NCBI RefSeq assembly: GCF_004916905.1
Contig: NZ_SDLV01000053.1
Span: 1-64,000, forward strand
DNA: 64,000 nt
Direction: 5' to 3'
Source: Chryseobacterium candidae
Lineage (GTDB): Bacteria; Bacteroidota; Bacteroidia; Flavobacteriales; Weeksellaceae
Part shown: positions 26,705-35,176 of the stretch, piece by piece
How the letters are laid out: every line of letters starts with the position of its first letter
Position numbering within the stretch: the stretch's first letter is position 1
Position numbers and translations under genes: made by a program
Notes under the pieces: generated by a model
Seen by the model: only the letters and a program-made list of their open reading frames with translations
What the model was told of the DNA's origin: nothing
The model's database searches: none

Positions 26705-28144
26705 ATGATGAAAAAACTAACTGTTTTATTCTTTTTGATTTCTTCCTTTTTCTATTCACAGCAGACAGAACAAGAAATGAAGAATATTCTTTTTGATATT
26801 GAGTTTTCTACTGCCGGGCCAAAAGAAATTGAGAAAATAGACAGTCTTATTAAAGTATGTAAGCAAAATTCTTACAATGATTGTGTGGCATTAGGGTATC
26901 TGAAGATCGCCAATATTTATAACCGGAACAGTGATATGAAGAGGTCCTTTTATTACACAGATAAAGTGGAAAAAGAAAACCTCATCAATTCAGATACAGA
27001 TTTTGAAGTCATATTTTATCTCCATCTTCAAAGATCGTTGCTATACCAGAAATTAGGAGAAAGAGTTACTTCTTTGAAACAATTGGATGAAATGTATGAT
27101 AAAGTGATGCAAACCAATAATGCTTACTTTATTTATCTTATCAACTGGCAGTATGCAGGAATATATAATGAAATTAATAAAAAAGAATTAGCATTAAAAC
27201 ATTATAAAACAGCATACAAATACTCCAAAATTTACAGAGAAAATAAAGGTGAACTTTACAGAATAGATAAGAATAGATTGAGCAACAGCTATAAAACTTC
27301 ACCTTATCTTGCCGGAATATATCTGGACCTCAATAAACCTGATTCTGCGAAAATATATATTGAGGAAGCCATTCAGAATGAAAAAAAAATAGATGAAATA
27401 GGGATACGATACATTACGTCGTATTATGCTGGTAGGTATTTTAAATCCATTAAGCAAATTCCTGAAGCTCAGCATCACTTATGGATCTGTAAAAATATCG
27501 CTAATAATTATTATAAAAGCGAAAATTATCAAAAGTCGGTGGCTATGGAGCTAAAGAGCTTGTATGAAAGTACGGGACAAAAAGACAGCATTGCCTATTA
27601 CTCCAATTGGCTGTTGGAAATAGAGTCTTCAAACAAAAACCAAAACCAGCTATTGAATGACACCGTTGATAAACAAAACGAACTTGAAACCAATAAAATA
27701 AAAAAAGAAACAAAAAATCTCTTTTTTATATTATCAGTAAGTGTTGCTGTATGTATTCTTTTCATTTTTCTTTTCCTGTATTACTATAGAAAACATAAGA
27801 GCAAGAATCTGGATAAAATTGATATTCCTCATCAGCCATCTGTAGATGAAAGTGCTTTTAAAGAAATTATACAGCTTGCCAAAGAAAATAATCCTGAGTT
27901 TTTAACCCGTTTCAATGAATATTATCCACATTTTTCAGAAGAGCTGCTGAAAATTTCTCCTTTAAAAATATCGGAAATAAGGTTCTGTGCATATATCTAT
28001 CTGAATTTTTCTACCAAAGAGATTGCTGAATATACTTTCACCTCAGTAAGAACGGTGCAGACCAAAAAGTATAATCTAAGGAAAAAAATGAATATTCCCG
28101 GCGATATGGATATCTATGTATGGTTTTCTAAATTATTGAAATAA
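26705..28144 (+). CDS. TPR-containing membrane-anchored regulator with C-terminal HTH
   Basis: A 479-residue protein from MMKKLTVLFFLISSFFYSQQ, which is a signal peptide; upstream in-frame codons to 26,627 lack that character. Tetratricopeptide-like helices fill the periplasmic part (about residues 40-320). One transmembrane helix lies near residues 337-357 (LFFILSVSVAVCILFIFLFL), and a cytosolic LuxR-like HTH ends the protein (FSTKEIAEYTFTSVRTVQTK then KYNLRKKMNIPGDMDI). It has the same architecture as 58,817-60,280. It is divergent from the metalloprotease gene, so that protease may be its target. Confidence 0.8.
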   Translation: MMKKLTVLFFLISSFFYSQQTEQEMKNILFDIEFSTAGPKEIEKIDSLIKVCKQNSYNDCVALGYLKIANIYNRNSDMKRSFYYTDKVEKENLINSDTDFEVIFYLHLQRSLLYQKLGERVTSLKQLDEMYDKVMQTNNAYFIYLINWQYAGIYNEINKKELALKHYKTAYKYSKIYRENKGELYRIDKNRLSNSYKTSPYLAGIYLDLNKPDSAKIYIEEAIQNEKKIDEIGIRYITSYYAGRYFKSIKQIPEAQHHLWICKNIANNYYKSENYQKSVAMELKSLYESTGQKDSIAYYSNWLLEIESSNKNQNQLLNDTVDKQNELETNKIKKETKNLFFILSVSVAVCILFIFLFLYYYRKHKSKNLDKIDIPHQPSVDESAFKEIIQLAKENNPEFLTRFNEYYPHFSEELLKISPLKISEIRFCAYIYLNFSTKEIAEYTFTSVRTVQTKKYNLRKKMNIPGDMDIYVWFSKLLK

Positions 28145-28216
28145 AAAAGAGACTGTTTCGAAATGAATTAGTCCCTGCTTTTAAATTAATCGACCTATCC
28201 CTTTTAGTAATACCAG

Positions 28217-28290
28217 CTTCGACAGGCTCAGCCTGAAAACGCTCAAAAATTTCGGGTGGTATTCGATTTTCCACCCTGAGCCTGTCGAAG
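28217..28290. repeat. REP-like palindrome (CTTCGACAGGCTCAG)
   Basis: CTTCGACAGGCTCAG and CTGAGCCTGTCGAAG are exact inverted copies 44 bases apart. This GC-rich motif stands out from the AT-rich surroundings and is a known dispersed intergenic element of Flavobacteriia-type genomes. Confidence 0.7.
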
Positions 28291-28369
28291 GACTCTCAAT
28301 AAGAAAACCTTTGTTAATGATTAATCTCGACTATTATTTAAAAGGATAAGTCAATAAATTAATTCCCAA

Positions 28370-28540
28370 TTAAAAACCAGTCATTAATTTCTTATATGGA
28401 AATATGGATGCATTGTTGTCGTTAGCCTCTTTAAGCTCAATATTGCAGGCAGTTCCAGCGGCTTTATTATAAACTGCAAAATTTACATCAGTGTTTCTTT
28501 GAGCAGGAAGTGTTCCCCATAAAAGTACAAGATATATCAT
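28370..28540 (-). CDS. Possible small protein or gene remnant
   Basis: A 56-codon minus-strand ORF: MIYLVLLWGTLPAQRNTDVN, then FAVYNKAAGTACNIELKEA and NASIFPYKKLMTGF. The short hydrophobic start and AQ followed by a polar run look like a worn signal peptide. The family is unknown. It may be the stump of a former secreted protein rather than a working gene. Confidence 0.3.
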   Translation of the reverse strand: MIYLVLLWGTLPAQRNTDVNFAVYNKAAGTACNIELKEANDNNASIFPYKKLMTGF

Positions 28541-28849
28541 AGCTATTTCATAATTAAACAGATACTTAAAGGTTGGGTAAATTTCTGTTCAGGTACAATA
28601 AAATTTTGCAGGAGCAAATTGTTTGAAAGAATTGGAGTGAAAAATATCATCGAAGCAATATGCTAAGTAATAACGAATAATTTGATTTAAACTATATTTA
28701 AAAAAAATCAGCTCGAAACCGCTGAGAATCAAAATGGAATGCTCAGTATAACTTACAGTTTTTAATTAAAAAACCGATGGCTTTCTGTGTATTGTTTTCC
28801 TGAACATTCTCCCTCTGTAAAATTATAGAAGGAGAATATCCGGAACAGC

Positions 28850-29209
28850 TTAATTAAGCTGATAATTTGTAATTACTAAACTCAGGATGAAATGAACATA
28901 ATTCTGTTCAACCTCTTTTCTGTTAATCAGTTTGTTTTTGTATTCATAGGAATTCAGGTCTCGGGATAATTTCTGATACGTTTCAAAATCATCACCCTTT
29001 ACCTTTACTCTTACATGACCATCTTTTCTGTTGATAATGACATTATCCAAAGTTCTTACCTTGAATAAAACTTCACATAATGTAGGACGAGCCTTCATTG
29101 ACCCGATATATCTTTCAACTATATTAATCTTGAACGAATCAAATATGATATTATTAAAAACGATTTTAGAATTAGGCTCCTGAGTGTTGAGTTCAAGTTT
29201 ATAGTTCAT
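28850..29209 (-). CDS. Hypothetical protein
   Basis: A 119-residue soluble protein with no signal peptide, alternating beta-strand pattern (IVFNNIIFDSFKINIVERYI, GHVRVKVKGDDF) and a C-terminal helix. No family recognised. It is divergent from gnd with a 250-base gap that holds both promoters. Confidence 0.6.
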   Translation of the reverse strand: MNYKLELNTQEPNSKIVFNNIIFDSFKINIVERYIGSMKARPTLCEVLFKVRTLDNVIINRKDGHVRVKVKGDDFETYQKLSRDLNSYEYKNKLINRKEVEQNYVHFILSLVITNYQLN

Positions 29210-29461
29210 TACTTTATAAATTTTGGCAAATATAAGTTTAATTATGCCAAAAAACAGACTGTTTTAATAGATCATTCCCATATTAATGATCGAATTTTAT
29301 TCTGTAAAGACAAAATCATGTGAAAATGTGAATATTAGGGGCTTATAAATGAGCACGAAACAATTGTGAAGCAAACATTTTATGCCCTTTTATTTTTTTC
29401 ATTATGGGCATTTGTGTAATTTTATTCACTATATAATAAAATTCATATTAATACCAATATA

Positions 29462-30880
29462 ATGGAAAGATATAGTTATGGAATGGTTGGCCTTGGAGTA
29501 ATGGGGCGGAATCTGCTTTATAATATCGCTGATAATGGGTTCTCAATCGCAGGATTTGACCTTGATCAGGAAAAAGTGAAAGAATTAGAAAGCGGAGCTG
29601 CTTCAGAAATGAAGGTGAAAGGTACAGTTTCTTTAGAAGATTTTGTATCCGTTCTGGAAGTCCCAAGAAAAATTATTCTTATGGTTCCTGCCGGAAAACC
29701 TGTAGATGCTGTGCTGGAAAATATTACCCCACTTTTAAGCGAAGGCGATATCGTGATTGATGCAGGAAACTCTTATTTCGAAGATACCAACAGACGTGTT
29801 GCTGATCTGGCATCCAAAAAACTGCATTTTATGGGAATGGGAGTTTCAGGAGGTGAAAAAGGAGCCAGAAAAGGTCCCAGTATAATGCCGGGAGGTGATC
29901 CGGAGGCATTCAAACTTCTGAAGCCGATGCTGGAAGCCATTGCAGCCAAAGTAGACAACGAAGCATGTACAGCCTATATGGGAAAAGGATCTGCCGGAAA
30001 CTATGTGAAAATGGTACACAACGGTATTGAATATGCAATTATGCAGCTGATCAGTGAAGCTTATGATCTTCTTAAAAGAGGAGCGGGTCTCAATAATGAA
30101 CAGCTCTATCAGGTTTTCAAAGAATGGAATAATGGCGAAATGAACTCATTCCTTATTGAAATTACCAGAGATATTTTTACCCAGAAAGACCAATTAACAG
30201 ATGGCTACCTTGTAGATCAGATTTTAGATAAAGCAGGAGCAAAAGGAACCGGAAAATGGACATCCGAGCAGGCCATGGAAATCGGGGTTTCTATTCCCAC
30301 TATTGACATTGCGGTAACTTCAAGAATTTTATCTGCCTATAAAAACGAAAGAGTTCAGGCTTCAAAAATATATAGTGAAAGCGAAATTATTAAGCCTGAA
30401 AATACAGAATTGTTCATCAAAGAAGTGGGTGATGCTCTTTTCCTTTCTACCTTAATCAGCTATGCACAAGGTCTGTCGTTACTCGTAAAAGCATCTGAAG
30501 AATATGGTTTCGAAATTCCTCTGAAAGATGTTGTGAAAATCTGGAGGGGAGGATGTATTATCCGTTCTGTATTGCTGGAAAAATTCTATTCAGCGTATAC
30601 CCAAAATTCTAACCTTTCTAATATTCTTCTTGATCATGAGATTTCAGAACTGGTAAAATCAAAAATCAAAGCTTTAAGAAAAACAGCAGGATATGCCGTT
30701 GCCAACGGAATCTCAAGTTTAGGAATCCAGACGGCTTTGGGGTATTTTGATGCCTATACCACAGAATCTCTTCCCGTGAATCTGATCCAGGCTCAGCGTG
30801 ATTATTTCGGAGCTCATACGTATCAGCGTATTGACAGAGAGGGAGTTTTCCATACTTCTTGGCAAAGTGCAAACAATTAA
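29462..30880 (+). CDS. gnd: 6-phosphogluconate dehydrogenase (decarboxylating)
   Basis: A 472-residue protein, the normal length of the long-chain form. The N-terminal Rossmann motif GLGVMGRNLLYNIADNGFSI, the signature GGDPEAFKLL/KGSAGNYVKMVHNGIEYAI and the C-terminal RAQRDYFGAHTYQR-type end (QAQRDYFGAHTYQRID) all match. It oxidises 6-phosphogluconate to ribulose 5-phosphate plus CO2 with NADP. It is the first gene of a three-gene operon with zwf (12 bases downstream) and pgl. This order is common in Flavobacteriia. Confidence 0.97.
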   Translation: MERYSYGMVGLGVMGRNLLYNIADNGFSIAGFDLDQEKVKELESGAASEMKVKGTVSLEDFVSVLEVPRKIILMVPAGKPVDAVLENITPLLSEGDIVIDAGNSYFEDTNRRVADLASKKLHFMGMGVSGGEKGARKGPSIMPGGDPEAFKLLKPMLEAIAAKVDNEACTAYMGKGSAGNYVKMVHNGIEYAIMQLISEAYDLLKRGAGLNNEQLYQVFKEWNNGEMNSFLIEITRDIFTQKDQLTDGYLVDQILDKAGAKGTGKWTSEQAMEIGVSIPTIDIAVTSRILSAYKNERVQASKIYSESEIIKPENTELFIKEVGDALFLSTLISYAQGLSLLVKASEEYGFEIPLKDVVKIWRGGCIIRSVLLEKFYSAYTQNSNLSNILLDHEISELVKSKIKALRKTAGYAVANGISSLGIQTALGYFDAYTTESLPVNLIQAQRDYFGAHTYQRIDREGVFHTSWQSANN

Positions 30881-30892
30881 AATTCGGAAAAA

Positions 30893-32374
30893 ATGAATCA
30901 AAATAGAATCTTGCAGCCAACAACTATCGTTATTTTTGGTGCTACAGGAGATCTGGCAAAAAGAAAACTTTTTCCGGCATTTTATAACTTATATATCGAT
31001 GGAAGAATGCCCAAAGGCTTTAATATTGTAGCATTGGGAAGGGCAGAAAATACCAACGAAAATTTCAGAAATTATATCAAAGAAAACCTTGAGAGCTTCT
31101 CCAGAAAAAAAGTAACTTCCGAAGACTGGGCTGGTTTTCAGGCTCATATTACTTACTTTCAGCATCAGCTGGATGAAGAAAGCTCTTATCACAATTTACA
31201 GCAGAAATTACAGGATTTTGATTCCGTATATGGGGTAAGAGCAAACAGGTTGTTTTACTTATCCATCGGGCCTAATTTTATTGCTACCATATCCAATCAT
31301 ATCAAAACGACCTCATTGGCCTCTGATCCTAAGAAAGATCGCATTATTATTGAAAAACCCTTTGGTCATAATAAACAGTCAGCCATTGAATTGAACAGCC
31401 TTTTGGCTAAAACTTTTGAAGAAGAACAGATTTATCGTATCGACCACTATCTGGGGAAAGAAACCGTACAGAATATATTAGCATTCAGATTTGGAAATTC
31501 TATTTTTGAACCTTTGTGGGATCATAAATACATAGAATCCGTACAGATTACCGTAGCGGAAGAAGTTGGGGTAGAGACGAGAGGAGCTTTTTACGAACAG
31601 ACCGGAGCATTAAGGGATATGATTCAGAACCACCTGTTGCAAATCCTGTGTATGGTAGCTATGGAACCGCCAGCTTCATTACTGTCCGGCGAAATCAGAG
31701 ACCGAAAAGTAGACGTTCTGAAATCAATTCGAAGAATATCTTCCGATCAGGTTGAACATTATGCAGTAAGAGGCCAGTATGGAAAAGGAACCATAAACGG
31801 AGTGGAAGTGAAAGGCTATCGTCAGGAAGATGGAATTGCTTCGGATTCCAATACAGAAACTTTTGCAGCGATTAAATTTTATCTGGATAACGAAAGATGG
31901 CAGGATGTTCCTTTCTATGTCCGTACCGGAAAGAAAATGAAAGAAAAACATTCTTATATTACCATTCAGTTTAAACCGCTTCCTCACTCAACGTTCTCAG
32001 ACAGTCCGCATCATTTATCGGCTAACAGACTGATTATTAATATTCAGCCCATGATGGATATCAGATTACAGTTCATGACCAAAAAACCGGGACTGACGCT
32101 GGATTTGAAGCCTGCGGAAATGATTTTCGATAATTTTGCCTGTAAAGAAGATACTCCGGAAGCTTATGAAACTTTGCTGCAGGATGCTCTTTTAGGAGAT
32201 CTTACCTTATTTATGCGTTCCGACCAGGTGGAAGAAGCATGGGATGTTGTCACAACCATCCAGGAAGCCTGGGAAAATAATAAAGATCTTTCTTTCCCCA
32301 ATTACAAAGCGGGAAGCTGGGGGCCGGAAGACGTTAATGCTTTGGTAGAAAGACAGGGACACAGCTGGGTATAA
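30893..32374 (+). CDS. zwf: Glucose-6-phosphate 1-dehydrogenase
   Basis: A 493-residue protein with IFGATGDLAKRKLFPAFYNL (NADP-binding GxxGDLxxRKL) at the start, the active-site signature RIDHYLGKETVQN, EKPFGHN upstream of it, and a normal C terminus. It converts glucose 6-phosphate to 6-phosphogluconolactone and makes NADPH. It lies 12 bases after gnd and 28 bases before pgl, in the oxidative pentose-phosphate operon. Confidence 0.97.
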   Translation: MNQNRILQPTTIVIFGATGDLAKRKLFPAFYNLYIDGRMPKGFNIVALGRAENTNENFRNYIKENLESFSRKKVTSEDWAGFQAHITYFQHQLDEESSYHNLQQKLQDFDSVYGVRANRLFYLSIGPNFIATISNHIKTTSLASDPKKDRIIIEKPFGHNKQSAIELNSLLAKTFEEEQIYRIDHYLGKETVQNILAFRFGNSIFEPLWDHKYIESVQITVAEEVGVETRGAFYEQTGALRDMIQNHLLQILCMVAMEPPASLLSGEIRDRKVDVLKSIRRISSDQVEHYAVRGQYGKGTINGVEVKGYRQEDGIASDSNTETFAAIKFYLDNERWQDVPFYVRTGKKMKEKHSYITIQFKPLPHSTFSDSPHHLSANRLIINIQPMMDIRLQFMTKKPGLTLDLKPAEMIFDNFACKEDTPEAYETLLQDALLGDLTLFMRSDQVEEAWDVVTTIQEAWENNKDLSFPNYKAGSWGPEDVNALVERQGHSWV

Positions 32375-32402
32375 AAACAATCTAAATTTAAACAAACAGA
32401 AA

Positions 32403-33113
32403 ATGAATATTACAGTATTTGACGATCTGGAAAAACTGTACACCAGGGCAGCAGGTGCATTTGTTGACCTTTCAAAAAAATCTATTCTGAAAAATGGCCG
32501 TTTTGTGGTGGCATTAAGTGGAGGATCTTCTCCCAAAGCCATTTTCAAACTTTTGGCAACACCGGAATATAAAGAACATATTGAATGGAATAAAGTCTAC
32601 TTTTTTTGGGTTGACGAGCGCTGGGTTCCTTTAAATGATGATAAAAGCAACTTCCGGATGACGGAGGAGACGCTGCTCAGCCAGGTTCCGATAGATCAAA
32701 ATCATATCTTTCCTATGTATGCTGAAGGCATAACTCCTGAAGATTATGCAAAAGCTTATGAGCAGCAGATCAGAACTATTCTTGGTGATGATGGAGTTTT
32801 TGATTTTATCCTGCTGGGAATGGGAGATGATGGCCATACAGCCTCATTATTTCCAGGGGAAGAAGTGCTAAATGAAAAAGAAAAATGGGTATCTGCCTAT
32901 TATCTTAAGTCTCAGGAAATGTTCAGGATCACATTAACTGCACCAATAATCAATAATGCGGATAATATTCTGGCTATTGCATTTGGTGAATCCAAAAAAC
33001 ATGCACTGAATGAGGTATTGAATGGTGAATATAATCCTTCATTGTATCCAATGCAGCTTATTGAGAAGAAGGATGGATTTCAGTTTTTTACAGACGAAAA
33101 GGCCAGAGGTTAA
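32403..33113 (+). CDS. pgl: 6-phosphogluconolactonase
   Basis: A 236-residue protein of the DevB/Pgl family: VALSGGSSPKAIFKLLATPE near residues 38-57, FFWVDERWVP, and the catalytic GMGDDGHTASLFPG. It hydrolyses 6-phosphogluconolactone, linking Zwf to Gnd. It is the last gene of the operon, followed by a strong terminator at 33,137-33,160. Confidence 0.96.
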   Translation: MNITVFDDLEKLYTRAAGAFVDLSKKSILKNGRFVVALSGGSSPKAIFKLLATPEYKEHIEWNKVYFFWVDERWVPLNDDKSNFRMTEETLLSQVPIDQNHIFPMYAEGITPEDYAKAYEQQIRTILGDDGVFDFILLGMGDDGHTASLFPGEEVLNEKEKWVSAYYLKSQEMFRITLTAPIINNADNILAIAFGESKKHALNEVLNGEYNPSLYPMQLIEKKDGFQFFTDEKARG

Positions 33114-33136
33114 TACATTTCAATCTTTAAAAAATA

Positions 33137-33160
33137 AGAGACTGTCCCTGGACAGTCTCT
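33137..33160 (+). terminator. Terminator of the gnd-zwf-pgl operon
   Basis: AGAGACTGTCC and GGACAGTCTCT form an 11-bp perfect stem closed by a two-base loop (CT), followed by a T/C-rich stretch. Confidence 0.75.
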
Positions 33161-33239
33161 CTTCATATCAACTATTCTGATACCGGATTCCCGGTACATA
33201 CAATTTTCTGTAGATTAAAACGAAGATAAAGCATCCTAA

Positions 33240-33366
33240 ATGAAAACAGCATCATTAGAAAATTCATGACGCTGTTGCATTTAGTGTTTTTACCTTAGTT
33301 GTTTTTTGTTCGAAACTTTTAATTTTTCCAACTCAAATAGTGTTTCTATATAAAATGGTTATTAGT
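33240..33366 (-). ncRNA. Small RNA, copy 1 of a four-copy TetR-linked family (internally deleted)
   Basis: On the minus strand the promoter box TATATTTG (33,373-33,380) is followed by AACTAATAACCATTTTATAT, shared with copy 2, then AAACACTA, then ACTAAGGTAAAAACAC, and a terminator AACAGCGTCAT / ATGATGCTGTTTT (33,243-33,276). The 5' half of the conserved internal stem (CCTCAGT) is missing, so this copy lacks about 40 bases. The only ATG is at the terminator stem, so it is not coding. Confidence 0.55.
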
Positions 33367-33387
33367 TTGGAGCAAATATACAAAATA

Positions 33388-33405
33388 AGACACTTGGTAG
33401 TGTCT
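33388..33405. promoter_or_regulatory. TetR-type operator palindrome 1
   Basis: AGACACT, TGGT, AGTGTCT: a perfect inverted repeat ending 8 bases from the -7 box of sRNA copy 1. No tetR gene follows this copy. Confidence 0.65.
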
Positions 33406-33577
33406 AAAGTTGAAAAAAAATAAAACTTTTTTGAAAATATTTTGAAAGGTGAATAAAATCCTTTCTAATAGGGCGTTGTAAGAGAATAGCAAAATTCTGA
33501 AAATTAGGTTTGGATAAATCTACAGCCAAGAAATAAAGTATTTACTTATATGTAATGGGTAAAAAAACATGCTTTAT

Positions 33578-33737
33578 TAATAAAAGCAGCACCATTATAT
33601 GATAATGATGCTGCCAGAGTAATGTTTTACCTCAGTAATGGAATATTAGAATATTTATACTGAGGGAACTAACGGTGCAATCTGATCTCTCTCAACCTCA
33701 CAACTCTGATTGTCTGTTTATATAAAATGGTTATTAG
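33578..33737 (-). ncRNA. Small RNA, copy 2 of the TetR-linked family
   Basis: A minus-strand unit of about 160 bases from the -7 box TATATTTG (33,744-33,751) to the terminator GCAGCATCATTA / TGGTGCTGCTTTT (33,582-33,614). The internal conserved stem is CCCTCAGT ... ACTGAGGT, preceded by CCGTTAGTT, a block nearly identical in copy 4. No ATG lies between the start site and the terminator. It is divergent from the first tetR gene, with the operator in between. Confidence 0.65.
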
Positions 33738-33757
33738 TTTCTGCAAATATATAAATT

Positions 33758-33777
33758 TAGACACTAAAAAGTGTCTA
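33758..33777. promoter_or_regulatory. TetR-type operator palindrome 2
   Basis: TAGACAC, TAAAAA, GTGTCTA: a perfect inverted repeat, 7 bases from the sRNA 2 promoter box and 43 bases before the tetR start. It could control both directions. Confidence 0.7.
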
Positions 33778-33820
33778 AAATGAAAAAAAAATCATAAACT
33801 TGTAAGTTTGAAAGTTTATT

Positions 33821-34459
33821 ATGGAAAGAAAGTCTGTTGCAGGAAGTATCAGGAACAAGGAACGCAGTAAAAAAAAATTTTTGGATGCGGTTGGAAAAAT
33901 ACTGAGAACAAAAGGATATACTGCTTTGAAAGTGAATAGTATTGCTGCTACAGCCGGGGTGGATAAGAAAATGATTTATTCATATTTTGGAGGGATAGAC
34001 GGCTTGATTGATGAGTATATCCTTTCACAGGATTTCTGGAGCAAAGTAACCATTCAGGAAACTGAGAAAATAAAACCTAAATTGTATGACAGAGGGAAAT
34101 CTTTCATAGAAGAAATGCTTTTATCCCAATTTGACTATGTTTATTCAAGCAAAGAAGTGCAAAAGCTAATTCTCTGGCGCTTATCAGAACCCCGTAAATC
34201 TTTAAAAAAACTCACCGAAACCCAGGAACAAAACGGAGAATATATTTTCAAGCTTTTGATGGATTCCCATTTTAAAAATAATGCTGAACATGTACGCTCC
34301 ATTATGGCCATTATGTTTTCGGGGCTTTATTACCTGAATATGTATGCGGCAATGAATGGAAGTATTTTCTGTGGAATAGATGTTGACTGCCCTAAAGGAC
34401 GGGATAAGATCAGGAAAGCGATTTCTTTCATGTTACATCATACCTATAAAAGCCTGTAA
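33821..34459 (+). CDS. TetR/AcrR-family regulator, paralogue 1
   Basis: A 212-residue protein with an N-terminal TetR HTH (about residues 15-60): ALKVNSIAATAGVDKKMIYS then YFGGIDGLIDEY. The rest is an all-helical ligand and dimerisation domain. A -7 box TAAGTTTG at 33,803-33,810 puts the predicted transcription start within a few bases of the ATG, so the mRNA may be leaderless. The palindrome at 33,758-33,777 is the obvious operator, so autoregulation and control of the divergent sRNA are likely (inference). It is closely similar to the protein at 35,177-35,815. Confidence 0.9.
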   Translation: MERKSVAGSIRNKERSKKKFLDAVGKILRTKGYTALKVNSIAATAGVDKKMIYSYFGGIDGLIDEYILSQDFWSKVTIQETEKIKPKLYDRGKSFIEEMLLSQFDYVYSSKEVQKLILWRLSEPRKSLKKLTETQEQNGEYIFKLLMDSHFKNNAEHVRSIMAIMFSGLYYLNMYAAMNGSIFCGIDVDCPKGRDKIRKAISFMLHHTYKSL

Positions 34460-34488
34460 AATTCTTATTTTTGAAAATTGAAACTGTT

Positions 34489-34659
34489 ATAAAAAAACAA
34501 AACCATTAGAAATAAAGCTAATGGTCTGTCTATAAGTTGTGTTTCTTCCTTAGTTATTTCGTATTTGAAATTGTCTTAAAGTAAGGGAACCGAATAATAC
34601 AATTTGGATTGTCTTATTTTTCAACCTAATAGTGTTTTAAAATATGCAGTTGGTTTTAG
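34489..34659 (-). ncRNA. Small RNA, copy 3 of the TetR-linked family (diverged)
   Basis: A minus-strand unit of about 170 bases from TATATTTG (34,666-34,673) to a terminator GACCATTAG / CTAATGGTTTTG with T7 (34,491-34,526). The internal stem has changed from CCTCAGT/ACTGAGG to CCTTACTT/AACTAAGG, with a C-G to T-A replacement that keeps pairing. The 3' part ACAGACCATT differs from the other copies. No ATG lies inside. Confidence 0.55.
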
Positions 34660-34680
34660 TTTATACAAATATATAAAATA

Positions 34681-34698
34681 AGACACTTCAAAGTGTGT
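34681..34698. promoter_or_regulatory. TetR-type operator palindrome 3 (imperfect)
   Basis: AGACACTT, CA, AAGTGTGT: one mismatch in the last arm compared with the other copies. It lies 8 bases from the -7 box of sRNA 3. No tetR gene follows it. Confidence 0.6.
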
Positions 34699-34919
34699 AA
34701 AATTTTAAAATTTTTCTTATTTTTACTTAATATTTTGAAATTCAGTATGTTATTTTTCGTTGTCTATGTAAAAACTTCTCTTAAATGATACGATAGGCTC
34801 AGTTTAGGTTATAAAATACAACAGAAAACATTTCTAAGGTAAAGAGTGTCTTAAATAAAAAAATAGTGATAAAAAATATCTATAGGAAAGTATTTTATTT
34901 AATATCAGGCTGGTATTTT

Positions 34920-35081
34920 ATATAAAAAAGCAGCATCACTATGGAAAAATGATGCTGCTGGTTGTGTTTTTACCTCAGTCGTTGATGTTCGAAATATTTT
35001 AAACTGAGGGAACTAACGATACAGTCTGAATAGTTTTTAATTTTTTAACTTCGGTAGTGTTTATATATATAATGGTTTTAG
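34920..35081 (-). ncRNA. Small RNA, copy 4 of the TetR-linked family
   Basis: A minus-strand unit of about 160 bases from TATATTTG (35,088-35,095) to the terminator AGCAGCATCA / TGATGCTGCTTTTTT (34,924-34,958). The internal stem is CCCTCAGT / ACTGAGGT, preceded by CGTTAGTT, followed by AAAAACACAACCAGCAGC. No ATG lies inside. It is divergent from the second tetR gene. Confidence 0.65.
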
Positions 35082-35110
35082 TTTGTACAAATATATACAA
35101 ACAAATTAAA

Positions 35111-35132
35111 TTAGACACTTGTTGGTGTCTAA
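35111..35132. promoter_or_regulatory. TetR-type operator palindrome 4
   Basis: TTAGACAC, TTGTTG, GTGTCTAA: a perfect inverted repeat. It is 15 bases from the -7 box of sRNA 4, about 8 more than in the other copies, and 44 bases before the second tetR start. Confidence 0.7.
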
Positions 35133-35176
35133 AATGATAAAAAAAATTCTTAAACTTGTATATTGAATGTTTAATC

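Larger units (their letters stand above)
28145..28849. other. Intergenic region with REP-like palindrome and a short ORF
   Basis: About 700 bases. It contains the CTTCGACAGG palindrome and a minus-strand 56-codon ORF, both listed separately. The remainder is AT-rich with no recognised gene. Confidence 0.5.
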
